Assembly: GCA_942490895.1 (NCBI GenBank)
Contig: CALNZC010000039.1
Location: 3,582 to 67,581 of the forward strand
Length of the DNA: 64,000 bases
Source of the DNA: JAGNXB01 sp942490895
Lineage (GTDB): Bacteria; Bacteroidota; Bacteroidia; Chitinophagales; Saprospiraceae
Reading direction: 5' to 3'
Shown here: piece by piece, positions 37,163 to 45,975 of the stretch
Layout: each line of letters begins with the position of its first letter
Position numbering within the stretch: position 1 is the first letter of the stretch
The notes under the pieces: generated by a model
The model's database searches: none
The model's input: the letters and a program-made list of their open reading frames with translations, nothing else
Told to the model about the DNA's origin: nothing
Program-made: the position numbers and the translations under genes

Positions 37163-38581
37163 ATGTGCTTCCACCATGCTAAAACGCAAATCCCTATCCT
37201 GTTCCTGGCAAGTCTCAGTGCCCTGATGATCCTGTTTTCAGGTTGCTCTGACGGGTTGGTGTTTCAGAAGACGAACGATCCGTCTATCGATATCCGCAGT
37301 GATGATAATTGTAAAGTTTATCTGGTGGGTCAGGTGATCGATGCCAGGACACTGGAGGCCCTGGAAGGGGCCAGTGTTCGATTGGCAGACGAGTCGACTT
37401 CATCAGATAGTGAGGGGATGTATCGAATTGAAGTGAAAGATCCCCTGGATCAGATCGAACAGATCAGAACCATGTCCGTGAGAATGAAAGGCTATGAGAT
37501 CGATACCTATCAGTTCAAACCATCCGATTGGGTGGAAGCGGAAAGTTGTGAGGGGGCCATTTCCTATATCTGCCTCGATTACGTCATGACGCCCATGCAT
37601 GAACCGGTGGTGATCCAACCCAATGCCGATGCCAACATTCAATTTCGGGATACGTCGATTTACCTCACCGATCAATTCGGAGAGGGTCTGGACTATGATA
37701 CCTTGATCTCCGTATTAAACCTGTTCATTCCGGCAGGTTCAGTAGATGTTCCAACCCCTCTTTGGCTGACCTCCTATGCACGCTCCTCCTATGCCGGTTC
37801 AGTGGCACCAGGAAGTAGTATGAATTTACCCCTCGTTCGGTTTCGCATTTCGACCAATCCGATGATCGATCTGAAGAAACCCTTTGTGCTCAGCTTTACC
37901 AGCAACCATCCTGTTCCTTTTGCACCTTCTGATCAGCTTGATCTATATCGTTACAATAGCCTGATTGCACCTTACAAATATTATGATCTGAATACAAATG
38001 TGTGGAAGGATGTTCCGGATGCCCTGGTCGGCTACGATCAACAATCTGGAACGATCCAGGTTCGGTCGAAGATCCTGGGAAGCTATCTGGTGACCAACGA
38101 AGAATATTCAATCACCTTGAATAAACAAGTAACACTGGGAGATGAGATTTCGGTGGGTTCGCTTTCAAACTGCGATTGTGGTGATGCCAAATACATCAAA
38201 CACGAGGTGACTATTGACGGCAAATTCCAGTATGGACTGCAAAGTTCGAATATGTTTCCACTTTTCGATCGCATGATCTATATGAACGACTGGAAAGTGA
38301 TGACGAATGAACCTTCCAGCACTCTGGTTACGCTGCAGAATGGCCCTGGCATGAATCAATACAATCAGTTCATTCCCGGTCCGTCCAAATCCTTTGAAGA
38401 TTTTGCCCTTCTCCAGAAATGTGAGCAATTATTTTTCAGTTATCGGAGTATTGATCAGCAGGCAGGTGGAAGTGAATATGGTACTCAATATGGATTCCAG
38501 CGATCAATTGGAGTCCAGTATTCTACCTCATCCTTTCTGTGTCCGACTTCCAGTGCTTGCCACCAGGGGTGTCCTAAATGA
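37163..38581 (+). CDS. Lipoprotein with carboxypeptidase-like regulatory domain
   Basis: This 472-residue protein has a signal peptide with lipobox (MILFSGC, Cys near residue 27). Residues about 55-115 form a carboxypeptidase-regulatory beta-sandwich (VYLVGQVIDARTLEALEGAS, then SDSEGMYRIEV). The remainder, with GSVDVPTPLWLTSYARSSY and NLPLVRFRIS, is of unknown fold and is probably surface or periplasmic. Its stop overlaps the next start (ATGA), so it is coupled to the YjbH-domain gene. Function unknown. Confidence 0.7.
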   Translation: MCFHHAKTQIPILFLASLSALMILFSGCSDGLVFQKTNDPSIDIRSDDNCKVYLVGQVIDARTLEALEGASVRLADESTSSDSEGMYRIEVKDPLDQIEQIRTMSVRMKGYEIDTYQFKPSDWVEAESCEGAISYICLDYVMTPMHEPVVIQPNADANIQFRDTSIYLTDQFGEGLDYDTLISVLNLFIPAGSVDVPTPLWLTSYARSSYAGSVAPGSSMNLPLVRFRISTNPMIDLKKPFVLSFTSNHPVPFAPSDQLDLYRYNSLIAPYKYYDLNTNVWKDVPDALVGYDQQSGTIQVRSKILGSYLVTNEEYSITLNKQVTLGDEISVGSLSNCDCGDAKYIKHEVTIDGKFQYGLQSSNMFPLFDRMIYMNDWKVMTNEPSSTLVTLQNGPGMNQYNQFIPGPSKSFEDFALLQKCEQLFFSYRSIDQQAGGSEYGTQYGFQRSIGVQYSTSSFLCPTSSACHQGCPK

Positions 38582-39378
38582 TCGATCTACGGCAATCGAT
38601 AAAGATTCATGAGTCCGCCAGGAAAGAGGCGATTGAACAGTTGATCCTTCCGGGGATCAGGATGTGTTTTACACTATTGATGTTGTGTAGTGTCACTTCT
38701 GTCTTTGGGCAACATCTGAATCCGGATGGGCTGTATGGCCAGACCGGCATCGTAACCACTCCGAATGCAGAATTACAGCAGGATGGGAAGCTGACCGTCG
38801 GGTGGCAGGCCATTCCTGCAGCACAGGCGCACTTAAAGTTCAGCCGAAAGAATGAAGTCGGTGAGAAGGTCTATTTCGCCCGCCTGGGTTTTCTGCCCTG
38901 GGCGGAGGCCAGCATCCGATTGGTGCACCCCAACAATGCCAAAAATGGAAGCTACGGGATCGGCGATCGTTCCATATTTCTAAAATTCAGAGCCCTGAAA
39001 GAACGAAAATACTGGCCAGCGATCGCCATTGGTGTCTATGATCCGATAGGCACCAAATTGTTGCCGGCATCCTATATTGTGGCCTCCAAATCCTTCTCTA
39101 TTTCGGAACGGTGGATGGTGCAAGCCACTTCCGGATATGGGTTTGAGTTTTTTAAAGACGTCGAATACCTGATCAGCGGATTTTGGGCAGGATGTCAGAT
39201 CCTTCCAGCCAAACCACCATCGTCCCTTTGGCCACAATGGACCGCAGGGGCGGAAATCCATATGAATCAGGTCAATCTTCAGGCAGGTCTAACCGCCTTT
39301 TCCATACTTCAGGTCAACGCCTATCTTCTCGATCTCCAGGATGTGGCCCTGAGCGTGAGCGCATCGATTCAATTGTAG
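38578..39378 (+). CDS. YjbH-domain outer-membrane protein
   Basis: This 266-residue protein has an atypical N-terminus (about 27 polar residues before a hydrophobic segment, CFTLLMLCSVTSVFG), suggesting that the true start may be the Met near residue 28. NPDGLYGQTGIVTTPNAELQ is the YjbH signature (G-x-x-G-x-x-x-TPNA), followed by FARLGFLPWAEASIRLVH and FLKFRALKER. YjbH proteins act with exopolysaccharide secretion systems. It is translationally coupled to the lipoprotein gene. Confidence 0.72.
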   Translation: MIDLRQSIKIHESARKEAIEQLILPGIRMCFTLLMLCSVTSVFGQHLNPDGLYGQTGIVTTPNAELQQDGKLTVGWQAIPAAQAHLKFSRKNEVGEKVYFARLGFLPWAEASIRLVHPNNAKNGSYGIGDRSIFLKFRALKERKYWPAIAIGVYDPIGTKLLPASYIVASKSFSISERWMVQATSGYGFEFFKDVEYLISGFWAGCQILPAKPPSSLWPQWTAGAEIHMNQVNLQAGLTAFSILQVNAYLLDLQDVALSVSASIQL

Positions 39379-39465
39379 CTGTGGTGAAGGTGATTCGTGG
39401 GTATTGGGCGTTTGGCGTTAGGTAATGGGTGCAAAGGGCTATTTTTGTCTGGAATCACTAAGCAA

Positions 39466-39816
39466 ATGAGAAATTTCCGTGAGCTTGAAGTTTGGCAATT
39501 AGGAATGGAGTTGGCCACTCGGATTTATCCGCTTACTGAATCTTGGCCACCAGTCCACCTCTTTCGGTTGACGGCTCAAATTCATGGATCTTCATCAGCT
39601 ATTCCATCGAATATTGCCGAAGGTTGTGGCCGTTCAAGTGATAAAGATTTTAAACGATATCTGGAGTACGCGTTAGGGGAAGCCTTTGAGACAGAAACCC
39701 AATTGCTTCTTGCTCGCTCATATAACCTCATTACAAAAGAGCAGCTTGATGAAATTGTTGAAGATCTACACGTCCTCCAAAGAAAGATCAATGCGTTCAT
39801 CCAGGTAATCAAGTGA
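39466..39816 (+). CDS. S23/Avd-like four-helix-bundle protein
   Basis: This intact 116-residue copy starts MRNFRELEVWQLGMELATRI, with LTAQIHGSSSAIPSNIAEGC, SSDKDFKRYLEYALGEAFET and QRKINAFIQVI. It is the closest relative of the interrupted copy at 30632. The start at 39466 was chosen by alignment with the other copies; 23 further residues upstream in frame come from array sequence. It separates the YjbH gene from the WlbA-like gene. No catalytic motif; role unknown. Confidence 0.9.
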   Translation: MRNFRELEVWQLGMELATRIYPLTESWPPVHLFRLTAQIHGSSSAIPSNIAEGCGRSSDKDFKRYLEYALGEAFETETQLLLARSYNLITKEQLDEIVEDLHVLQRKINAFIQVIK

Positions 39817-41087
39817 CGAGCCAAATGCCCCAATGCTCAGTAAGAAAGACCCTTCAATGGAAAAATGACTCAGGCGAACAGCAAATCGCGATTGACCGAC
39901 GTGTTAACCTCACCCCCAGCCCCTCTCCTCTCGAGGAGAGGGGAGCAACTTCAAATATTAAGTGCATTGGAATTCAATGCCCAACCCCCAACACCCAACA
40001 CCCAACACCCAACACCCAACACCCAACACCCAATACCCAACACCCAACACCCAACACCCAACACCCAACACCCAACACCCAACACCCAAAAACCTTCGCC
40101 CTCATCGGCGCTGCCGGCTTCGTCGCCCCTCGTCACATGAAGGCCATCAAAGAAACGGGCAACCAACTCCTGGCCGCTTACGACATCAACGATTCAGTCG
40201 GGGTGATCGACAGTTACTTCCCGCAGGCAGATTTCTTCACCGAGTTTGAGCGTTTTGACCGGCATATCGATCTTCTAAAGAGGTCCGGCCATGGACTCGA
40301 CTATGTCAGTGTCACCTCGCCCAACTACCTCCATGATGCACATATCCGCTTCGGACTGCGCAATGGCGCGGATGTGATCTGCGAAAAGCCACTCGTCCTC
40401 AACCCCTGGAATATCGATGCCCTCGCCGATGTGACGAAAGAGACTGGCAAGCAGGTCTACAACATCCTCCAGCTCCGTCTCCATCCCTCCATCATCGCCC
40501 TGAAAGAAAAATTCACCTCATCTCCTCGACTCCTTGACTCCTCGACTTCAAAGGTCGACATCGACCTCACCTACATCACCTCCCGCGGTCACTGGTACTA
40601 CACCTCCTGGAAAGGCGACCAGTCGAAGTCGGGCGGCATCGCTTCCAACATCGGTGTCCACTTCTATGATATGCTGATGTGGATCTTTGGTCCGGTACAG
40701 GAGAACATCGTTCATGTCCAAACCCATGACCGGGCAGCGGGATACCTGGAGCTGGAGCATGCACGCGTCCGCTGGTTCCTTAGCATCAACCCGGATACCC
40801 TTCCGGAAGAGGCAAAGCAAAAGGGCCAGCGCACCTGGCGGTCTATCACACTGGATGGTGAAGAATTTGAATTCAGCGATGGTTTCACCGACCTGCATAC
40901 CCGTTCCTATCAGGCCATCCTGAACGGCCATGGCTTCCCCCTGGAAGCCGCTCGCCCCGCCATCGAAGTGGTGCATGATATCCGGCATCAGCAGCCGCTC
41001 GGAGTGAAGGGGGATTACCATCCACTGGCGGCCTTGCCGCTGTCTGAGCATCCGTTTAGTAGAAACGCAAAGACGCAAAGACGCTAA
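39813..41087 (+). CDS. Gfo/Idh/MocA dehydrogenase, WlbA/WbpB-like, with repeat-encoded N-terminus
   Basis: WlbA/WbpB oxidises UDP-GlcNAcA at C3 in the 2,3-diaminuronic acid pathway. The enzyme proper starts near 40090 with KTFALIGAAGFVAPRHMKAI, then YDINDSVGVIDSYFPQADFF, LDYVSVTSPNYLH, DVICEKPLVLNPWNID and YNILQLRLHPSIIALK. WbpB-type proteins begin M-K-N-FALIGAAG, so here the Met codon is replaced by the array. The GTG at 39813 is the furthest in-frame start and overlaps the S23 stop (GTGA); an ATG at 39825 is an alternative. The last residues (SRNAKTQRR) come from the left arm of cassette D. Core function is firm, start uncertain. Confidence 0.75.
   Translation: MTSQMPQCSVRKTLQWKNDSGEQQIAIDRRVNLTPSPSPLEERGATSNIKCIGIQCPTPNTQHPTPNTQHPTPNTQHPTPNTQHPTPNTQHPKTFALIGAAGFVAPRHMKAIKETGNQLLAAYDINDSVGVIDSYFPQADFFTEFERFDRHIDLLKRSGHGLDYVSVTSPNYLHDAHIRFGLRNGADVICEKPLVLNPWNIDALADVTKETGKQVYNILQLRLHPSIIALKEKFTSSPRLLDSSTSKVDIDLTYITSRGHWYYTSWKGDQSKSGGIASNIGVHFYDMLMWIFGPVQENIVHVQTHDRAAGYLELEHARVRWFLSINPDTLPEEAKQKGQRTWRSITLDGEEFEFSDGFTDLHTRSYQAILNGHGFPLEAARPAIEVVHDIRHQQPLGVKGDYHPLAALPLSEHPFSRNAKTQRR
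39908..39947. repeat. REP-like hairpin element, copy 2
   Basis: A cctcacccccag leader is followed by CCCCTCTCCTC (39920-39930) and GAGGAGAGGGG (39933-39943), a perfect 11-bp inverted repeat. It has the same leader and architecture as the elements at 24400 and 43481. Confidence 0.7.
39979..40089. repeat. Heptanucleotide array (CCCAACA)n at the 5' end of the WlbA-like gene
   Basis: About 16 units of a 7-bp repeat with few variants (one ccaatac). Translated in the gene's frame it gives PTPNTQH repeated. It stops exactly where homologs have their initiator Met. Because 7 is not a multiple of 3, gain or loss of one unit would shift the frame. Confidence 0.9.
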
Positions 41088-41510
41088 GGATTATGGGATT
41101 TCGTTCCGAAAAATTGGGCAGGGAAATTGTTGATGCGGCATTCGCTGTGCACAAGGAGCTTGGTCCGGGACTCTTGGAATCGGTGTATGAATTATGCCTT
41201 GCAGATGAACTGATCTCCAGAGGATTGGAAATAAGAACACAAGTCCCCGTTCCTTTGGTTTACAAGGGAAGGAAGCTGGAAAGTGGATTTCGATTGGATA
41301 TCCTGGTCGACAATAAGATCATCATTGAATTGAAGGCAGTTGAGGGACTAGCTCCCGTCCACACTGCTCAGGTATTGACCTATCTTCGTTTGTCAACCTT
41401 ATCTTTAGGTTTCTTGATCAACTTCAATGAAGCCCTCATCCGAGATGGGATAAAACGGATCGTTTACAATTACAAGCCATTTTAACTTGGCGTCTTGGCG
41501 TCTTAGCGTT
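41063..41510. mobile_element. Cassette D: GxxExxY ORF between complementary arrays (AAAGACGC)
   Basis: The left arm at 41063-41087 overlaps the end of the preceding gene; the right arm at 41486-41510 starts directly after the GxxExxY stop and ends nine bases before the epimerase ATG. The reverse complement of one matches the other at 22 of 25 positions. Confidence 0.55.
41093..41485 (+). CDS. GxxExxY protein (PD-(D/E)xK nuclease-like)
   Basis: This 130-residue protein has the naming motif GLLESVY and a nuclease-like core RLDILVDNKIIIELKAVE, whose Asp and Glu-x-Lys fit a PD-(D/E)xK active site. The family occurs in many paralogous copies in Bacteroidota and Planctomycetes; its function is unestablished. 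It is inserted between two sugar-nucleotide genes inside complementary arms of the same design as those around the S23-type ORFs, suggesting a shared mode of spread. Confidence 0.9.
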   Translation: MGFRSEKLGREIVDAAFAVHKELGPGLLESVYELCLADELISRGLEIRTQVPVPLVYKGRKLESGFRLDILVDNKIIIELKAVEGLAPVHTAQVLTYLRLSTLSLGFLINFNEALIRDGIKRIVYNYKPF

Positions 41511-41518
41511 TAATAAAC

Positions 41519-42571
41519 ATGCATATTCTCATCACCGGCACCGCCGGCTTCATCGGTTACCATCTCACAGACAAACTCCTCCAGAGGGGTGACACTGTCG
41601 TCGGACTGGACTGTATCAACGACTACTATGATCCGCAGGTCAAATATGACCGGCTGAAGAATCATGGTATTGCCAAAGAGGATATCATCTGGGATCAGCT
41701 GATCCAGAGCGCCACCCATCCCGGCTATAGCTTCATCCGCATGCAGCTGGAGAATGCTACTTTGATGAATGGGCTCTTCGTGCGAGAGCAATTCGATGCA
41801 GTGGTCAACCTCGCCGCCCAGGCCGGCGTACGCTACAGTCTGGTCAATCCCGGCGCCTATATCCAGAGCAACATCGTCGGTTTTGCCAATATCCTGGAAG
41901 CCTGTCGCCACTATGGCGTCAAGCATTTGGCCTATGCCTCCAGCTCCAGCGTCTATGGGTTAAACGAGAGCATGCCCTTCTCTACGGAAGACAATGTGGA
42001 CCACCCCGTTTCCCTCTATGCCGCCAGTAAGAAAGCCAACGAACTGATGGCCCATTCGTATAGCCACCTGTACAAACTACCGACCACAGGCCTGCGATTC
42101 TTCACCGTCTATGGCCCCTGGGGTCGGCCGGACATGGCACTCTTCCTTTTCACAAAGGCCATGCTGGAAGGAAAACCCATCCAGGTGTTCAACCATGGTA
42201 AGATGGTCCGCGACTTTACCTATGTCGATGATATCGTCGAAGGCGTGATTCGGGTCATCGATCATCCTCCTGCTGGCAATCCGCTTTGGTCAGGGAAGCA
42301 CCCCAATCCTTCTTCCTCTCCTGCACCCTGGAAGGTTTACAACATTGGAAACAATAACCCCATTCCCCTCATGGACTTCATCAAAGCCATCGAAGACGCT
42401 TTGGGAATAGAAGCGATCAAGGACTACATGGATATTCAACCGGGTGATGTCCCGGCCACCTTCGCCAATGTAGAAGATCTCGTACGCGACCTGGACTATA
42501 AGCCAGAGACCACTGTTGCTTATGGCATCGGCCAGTTCGTGGCCTGGTATCGGGAGTATTATCAAGTGTAG
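41519..42571 (+). CDS. NAD-dependent UDP-sugar epimerase, UDP-glucuronate 4-epimerase-like
   Basis: This 350-residue extended SDR protein shows ILITGTAGFIGYHL (NAD fold), NLAAQAGVRYSLVNP, YASSSSVYGLN and the catalytic YAASKKANE. The VVGLDCINDYYDPQVKYDRL and FFTVYGPWGRPDMALFLFTK segments are characteristic of UDP-glucuronate 4-epimerases (CapI/LspL/GAE), giving UDP-galacturonate for surface polysaccharide. Its ATG is preceded directly by the right arm of cassette D; a second ttgcgtctt array follows the stop at 42580-42615. Confidence 0.88.
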   Translation: MHILITGTAGFIGYHLTDKLLQRGDTVVGLDCINDYYDPQVKYDRLKNHGIAKEDIIWDQLIQSATHPGYSFIRMQLENATLMNGLFVREQFDAVVNLAAQAGVRYSLVNPGAYIQSNIVGFANILEACRHYGVKHLAYASSSSVYGLNESMPFSTEDNVDHPVSLYAASKKANELMAHSYSHLYKLPTTGLRFFTVYGPWGRPDMALFLFTKAMLEGKPIQVFNHGKMVRDFTYVDDIVEGVIRVIDHPPAGNPLWSGKHPNPSSSPAPWKVYNIGNNNPIPLMDFIKAIEDALGIEAIKDYMDIQPGDVPATFANVEDLVRDLDYKPETTVAYGIGQFVAWYREYYQV

Positions 42572-42741
42572 GAGTTGTCAAGAATGCCTTTGCGTCTTCG
42601 CATCTTTGCGTTTCAATTCTGCCTGATCGGCTGTTATGGATTTCTGAGTGGTCTCCCTCTATCTTCAGAATTCATTTCACCCTGTGACGGATTCTAAATT
42701 GACCGCAATAATATTCTTAGTGCCTTAGTGGTTAAAGCCCC

Positions 42742-43479
42742 ATGAGTTTCCTCTCCAACCTCTTCAGCCCATCAGCCCCCCTCCGCCCCGGTGAGCATCT
42801 CCACCTGGACATGCATGCCCACTGGCTGCCTGGGATCGATGATGGCGCCAGGACCGTGGAGGATACTCTGGCCCTGGTGGGCGGTCTCTACGACCTGGGT
42901 TACCGCCATCTCATTGCCACCCCGCATATCTATCCGGAGTTTTACCCCAATACCCGGGAGACCATTGTGGAGGCATATGATTCCGTTCAACCGTTACTCC
43001 TTGCGCAATTCCCCGACCTCACCACCGGCTATGCCGCCGAGTATTTTCTGGATGAATCTTTCAGGGATCTGGTCGAACAAAAGGCGCTTCTACCCATCAC
43101 CGGCAACAAGGTCCTGGTCGAATTTTCCTTCCTGGCCCAGCCCCCCCAGGCCGAGGAGACCTTCTTCCAGATGCAACTCAAGGGATACCGCCCCATCCTG
43201 GCGCATGTGGAGCGCTACCCCTTCCTTTTCGGCCACGACAAGAAGCTGGATCGCTTCCGGGATATGGGCGTCGAATTCCAGGGCAACCTCCTCTCCCTCT
43301 CCGGCCGCTATGGCCCCGATGTGCAGAAGCAAGCCCTTCACCTCCTCCGCACAGGTGCCTACTCCTGGCTCGGCACCGATTGCCATCATACAGAGCATAT
43401 CGCGCAGTTGCAGGATTTCCGACTCTCGAAGGCAGATGCCCGGATATTGGAGGAGCAGGGGTTTAATCAGAATCAATAA
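42742..43479 (+). CDS. CpsB/YwqE-type tyrosine phosphatase (PHP domain)
   Basis: This 245-residue metal-dependent phosphatase dephosphorylates BY-kinases such as Wzc. The PHP metal ligands are visible in HLDMHAHWLPGIDDGA, LIATPHIYPEFYP, LAHVERYPFLF and GTDCHHTEH. It matches CpsB/CapC/YwqE in length. The kinase gene lies at 51.4 kb in the same region, so the two probably regulate polymer length together. A ttagtgccttagtggtt array precedes the ATG. Confidence 0.92.
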   Translation: MSFLSNLFSPSAPLRPGEHLHLDMHAHWLPGIDDGARTVEDTLALVGGLYDLGYRHLIATPHIYPEFYPNTRETIVEAYDSVQPLLLAQFPDLTTGYAAEYFLDESFRDLVEQKALLPITGNKVLVEFSFLAQPPQAEETFFQMQLKGYRPILAHVERYPFLFGHDKKLDRFRDMGVEFQGNLLSLSGRYGPDVQKQALHLLRTGAYSWLGTDCHHTEHIAQLQDFRLSKADARILEEQGFNQNQ

Positions 43480-43928
43480 CCTCACCCCCCAGCCCCCTCT
43501 CCATTTACATGGAGAGGAGGTGCCAAACTGATAGGCGGTATACTATAGAAAAAGGTAGCCTCCATGTCCCCCTTTTTTTCCAAGGCGGCGCCAGCGGCCA
43601 ACGCGCTTAGGCGGACAGCGAATTGCGAACAGCGAAAGGCAGCCCCCATGTCACCCTCTTTCCCCAATGCCCATCCCTCGGTCCTCGTCGGTCTTCGGTC
43701 CTCCGTCCTCGGTCTTTCTCAAGTCCTCGGTCACACCAAATAGCCGAAACTGTCAGAATCACGGATTTCCACGGATGGATGGATGACACGGATTTTCCTT
43801 GAGCGAAAAGCGAAAAGCGAATTGCGAACAGCCGCTCCATGCCCTCCTCAACTCAAAAACTCCATAACTTCTCCCAACCGACAACCGACAACCGACAACC
43901 GAAAACCCCCAACCCGGAGACAACGCCA
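43480..43928. other. Repeat-filled spacer (449 bp)
   Basis: Contains REP-like hairpin copy 3 (CCTCTCCAT-TTAC-ATGGAGAGG at 43496-43517), a tcggtcttcggtcctccgtc array at 43677-43725, the second 43-bp dispersed repeat, and an aaccgacaaccgacaac array at 43876-43904. There is no gene. Confidence 0.7.
43751..43793. repeat. 43-bp dispersed repeat, copy 2
   Basis: Preceded by about 80 bp (tcggtcctccgtcctcggtc and on) that also precede copy 5 at 48583, so the duplicated unit is longer than 43 bp in these two. Confidence 0.8.
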
Positions 43929-45101
43929 TCATAGGATGGATTGAAAATGAGACCAGGGCAATACTTGAATGTCGTGGAGGGTCATGTGGTCATCTCCACC
44001 ATACACGATCATTTTTTCCAGGGGGAGGTTGGCGAATTGGTCGAATTTGCGAAGGTTGGTTAGAAATGCGGAAGTGACGGTGGTACCCGACTTGATCTCT
44101 ATGGCTGTCAGGGCCGTGCCTTTTTCGATGATGAGGTCGATTTCCAGTCCCTTGTTGTCACGCCAGAAGTAGACAGGCGGCTGCAGGCCTCTGTTGTAGA
44201 ATGTTTTCAGGGTGTCAGCTAGGATCAGGTTTTCGAACAATGCACCTCGAGCCCAATGATGGGTCAAGTCGGCAGTTGATGTGATGCCTAGTAGATTGGC
44301 TGCCAGACCTGTATCGTGGAAGTACACTTTTGGGGTTTTGACGATACGTTTGGCGAAATTGCGATGATAAGGCCGGGCAAAGTAGATAATGAATCCTCTC
44401 TCCAGCAAAGAGCACCAGGATTGGATGGTTTTGTGGTCAACGCCTACTTCAATGCCCAGGGAGGAAAAATTGATCAATTGACCGATACGACCGGCCAGGA
44501 GTTGGATGAATTTGCGAAACGCCAGCAGATTTCTTGCACTCACTAAACCGGCGATATCTCGCTCCAGATACGTTTGAATGTAGGATGGATAAAACAGGTT
44601 CGGTTGGATGACCTGATCATACAATCTGGGATAGAAACCAGTGACCATAGCCTGATCAGCATCCCTGGGTGGTTGGCCGGCATGGGCCAATTCCTGGATG
44701 GAAAAAGGAAGGAGATGGCTCAGAAAGACCCGGCCGGCCAGACTTTGTGAAATAGAGCGCAGCAGCATGAAATTTTGGGAACCTGTCAGTATATATTCAC
44801 CCGGTTTTCCGCTCGCATCGCTGATCACCTGAAGATAAGAGAACAACTCAGGTACGCGTTGAGCCTCGTCGATAATGAGTCCTGTCTTGTGTTGGCGAAG
44901 GAACGCCTTGGGGTCTTCTGTTGCAAACAATCGCGTTTCAGGAGATTCGAGGTTGACATAGGTATAGTCAGGAAAGCAATGTCTGGCCAGTGTGGTTTTG
45001 CCGGATTGACGAGGACCGGTAATGCTGATAACTGGCATTTTTGCGGCCATCTGCTGAATAACGGGTGTCAGGTCACGATAGATCATGCTATAAATGTACA
45101 A
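43929..45101 (-). CDS. AAA ATPase with DUF4143 domain
   Basis: This 390-residue protein has a Walker A ISITGPRQSGKTTLARHCF, Walker B KTGLIIDEAQRVPE and the sensor YILTGSQNF. The C-terminal half (SYIQTYLERDIAGL, then YFWRDNKGLEIDLIIEKG with ALTAIEIKSG) is DUF4143, a PD-(D/E)xK-like domain. The MIYRDL Met five codons in is the likelier start. These proteins occur as many paralogs in Bacteroidota, are often linked to mobile or defence DNA, and have no settled function. Lone gene on this strand. Confidence 0.88.
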   Translation of the reverse strand: MYIYSMIYRDLTPVIQQMAAKMPVISITGPRQSGKTTLARHCFPDYTYVNLESPETRLFATEDPKAFLRQHKTGLIIDEAQRVPELFSYLQVISDASGKPGEYILTGSQNFMLLRSISQSLAGRVFLSHLLPFSIQELAHAGQPPRDADQAMVTGFYPRLYDQVIQPNLFYPSYIQTYLERDIAGLVSARNLLAFRKFIQLLAGRIGQLINFSSLGIEVGVDHKTIQSWCSLLERGFIIYFARPYHRNFAKRIVKTPKVYFHDTGLAANLLGITSTADLTHHWARGALFENLILADTLKTFYNRGLQPPVYFWRDNKGLEIDLIIEKGTALTAIEIKSGTTVTSAFLTNLRKFDQFANLPLEKMIVYGGDDHMTLHDIQVLPWSHFQSIL

Positions 45102-45693
45102 ATTGGGAGTGTTATTCCCAATTTGTACGAATCATTTTCTTTTTCTACCAATCGATCCGCTATTTCCTACCCACCGTTTCTCGGAGAGTTCTAATCATGC
45201 CGGCTGCTTTTTAGCTGCCGCAACTGTCAGAATCACGGATTCGCACGGATGAACGGATGACACGGATTTTCCTTGAGCGAATCGTGAATAGCCGCTCCAT
45301 GTCCCCCTCTTTCCTCAATGCCCATCCCGGAGCCAAATGGGCAGGAGGGGGTGGGCCGGCACCGAACAGATCAAACAGATAGCAGAATGCCCACATGCCG
45401 GGTCGGGGGAGGACTTGCTCCTTCCTCATTCCTTTTCGAAATCACGAAATGGCATCTTTTGCCATAGACAAACCATAACCCACAACTGGCAACTGACACC
45501 CGGACGATGCTTCGCTTCACTCGCATGTCCGGACAAGACCGACAACCGATATCCTGCCAGGCCGGAGGAAGGGTTCATTCTTTGTGTGTATACCCAAGTG
45601 ACTATAACCACCATATCATATTGAGCCAAAAAGAGTTGGACAAGGAACTATAATCTGCTAAATTGTGGTTAAACTATAGAACGATTTTTTGCT
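45102..45693. other. Repeat-filled spacer (592 bp)
   Basis: It contains the third 43-bp dispersed repeat at 45225 and a partial copy of the repeat block from 24.5-25.5 kb (gaccggcaccgaac... and gggtcgggggagga around 45340-45415). No supported gene; the promoter of the downstream toxin-antitoxin pair should be in the last 80 bp. Confidence 0.6.
45225..45267. repeat. 43-bp dispersed repeat, copy 3
   Basis: Same 43-bp length as the other copies, followed by ttttccttgagcgaa as at copy 2. Confidence 0.8.
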
Positions 45694-45975
45694 ATGATCA
45701 CGAAAGAACAATTGAAAGCGCAAATTGACCAGCTTCCAGATGAAGAGGTTCAGGGCGCCTATCAAGTGCTACGGTCCAAGTTGCGAATTGAGAGTAGCGC
45801 CATCAAAGCAACGGGATCGCAATTGGTGATGGGAAAGAAAAGGCGCTCTTTGATCCAGAGGTTCATTGCATGGTTGCTAGGCAAAATTCCCAAGCATCAA
45901 GATAGGAACCTGGCACTTCACGACTTTAAAGGTCGTTTTGATAAAGAGGACATTCGGACGAAGGCGTATGAATAG
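45694..45975 (+). CDS. Putative antitoxin of a VapBC-like pair
   Basis: This 93-residue protein starts MITKEQLKAQIDQLPDEEVQ, the amphipathic opening typical of small antitoxins paired with PIN toxins; the basic middle (MGKKRRSLIQRFIAWLLGKI) is unusual and could contact nucleic acid or membrane. The acidic-basic tail would cap the toxin. It overlaps the PIN gene by eight bases. No clear DNA-binding domain is recognised, so the assignment rests mainly on context. Confidence 0.65.
   Translation: MITKEQLKAQIDQLPDEEVQGAYQVLRSKLRIESSAIKATGSQLVMGKKRRSLIQRFIAWLLGKIPKHQDRNLALHDFKGRFDKEDIRTKAYE

Larger units (their letters stand above)
39399..40089. mobile_element. Cassette C: four-helix-bundle ORF between complementary arrays (GGGTATTGGG)
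   Basis: The left arm at 39399-39429 (gggtattgggcgtttggc and on) has a reverse complement matching 40008-40037 of the cccaacaccc array at 24 of 30 positions. A 160-bp stretch between the ORF and the right arm holds a dispersed repeat also found at 9985 and a REP-like hairpin. Confidence 0.5.

Noticed and set aside
39979..40089. CRISPR-like direct repeats
   Set aside because: The repeat unit is 7 bp with no spacers; it is a microsatellite, and no cas gene is in the window.
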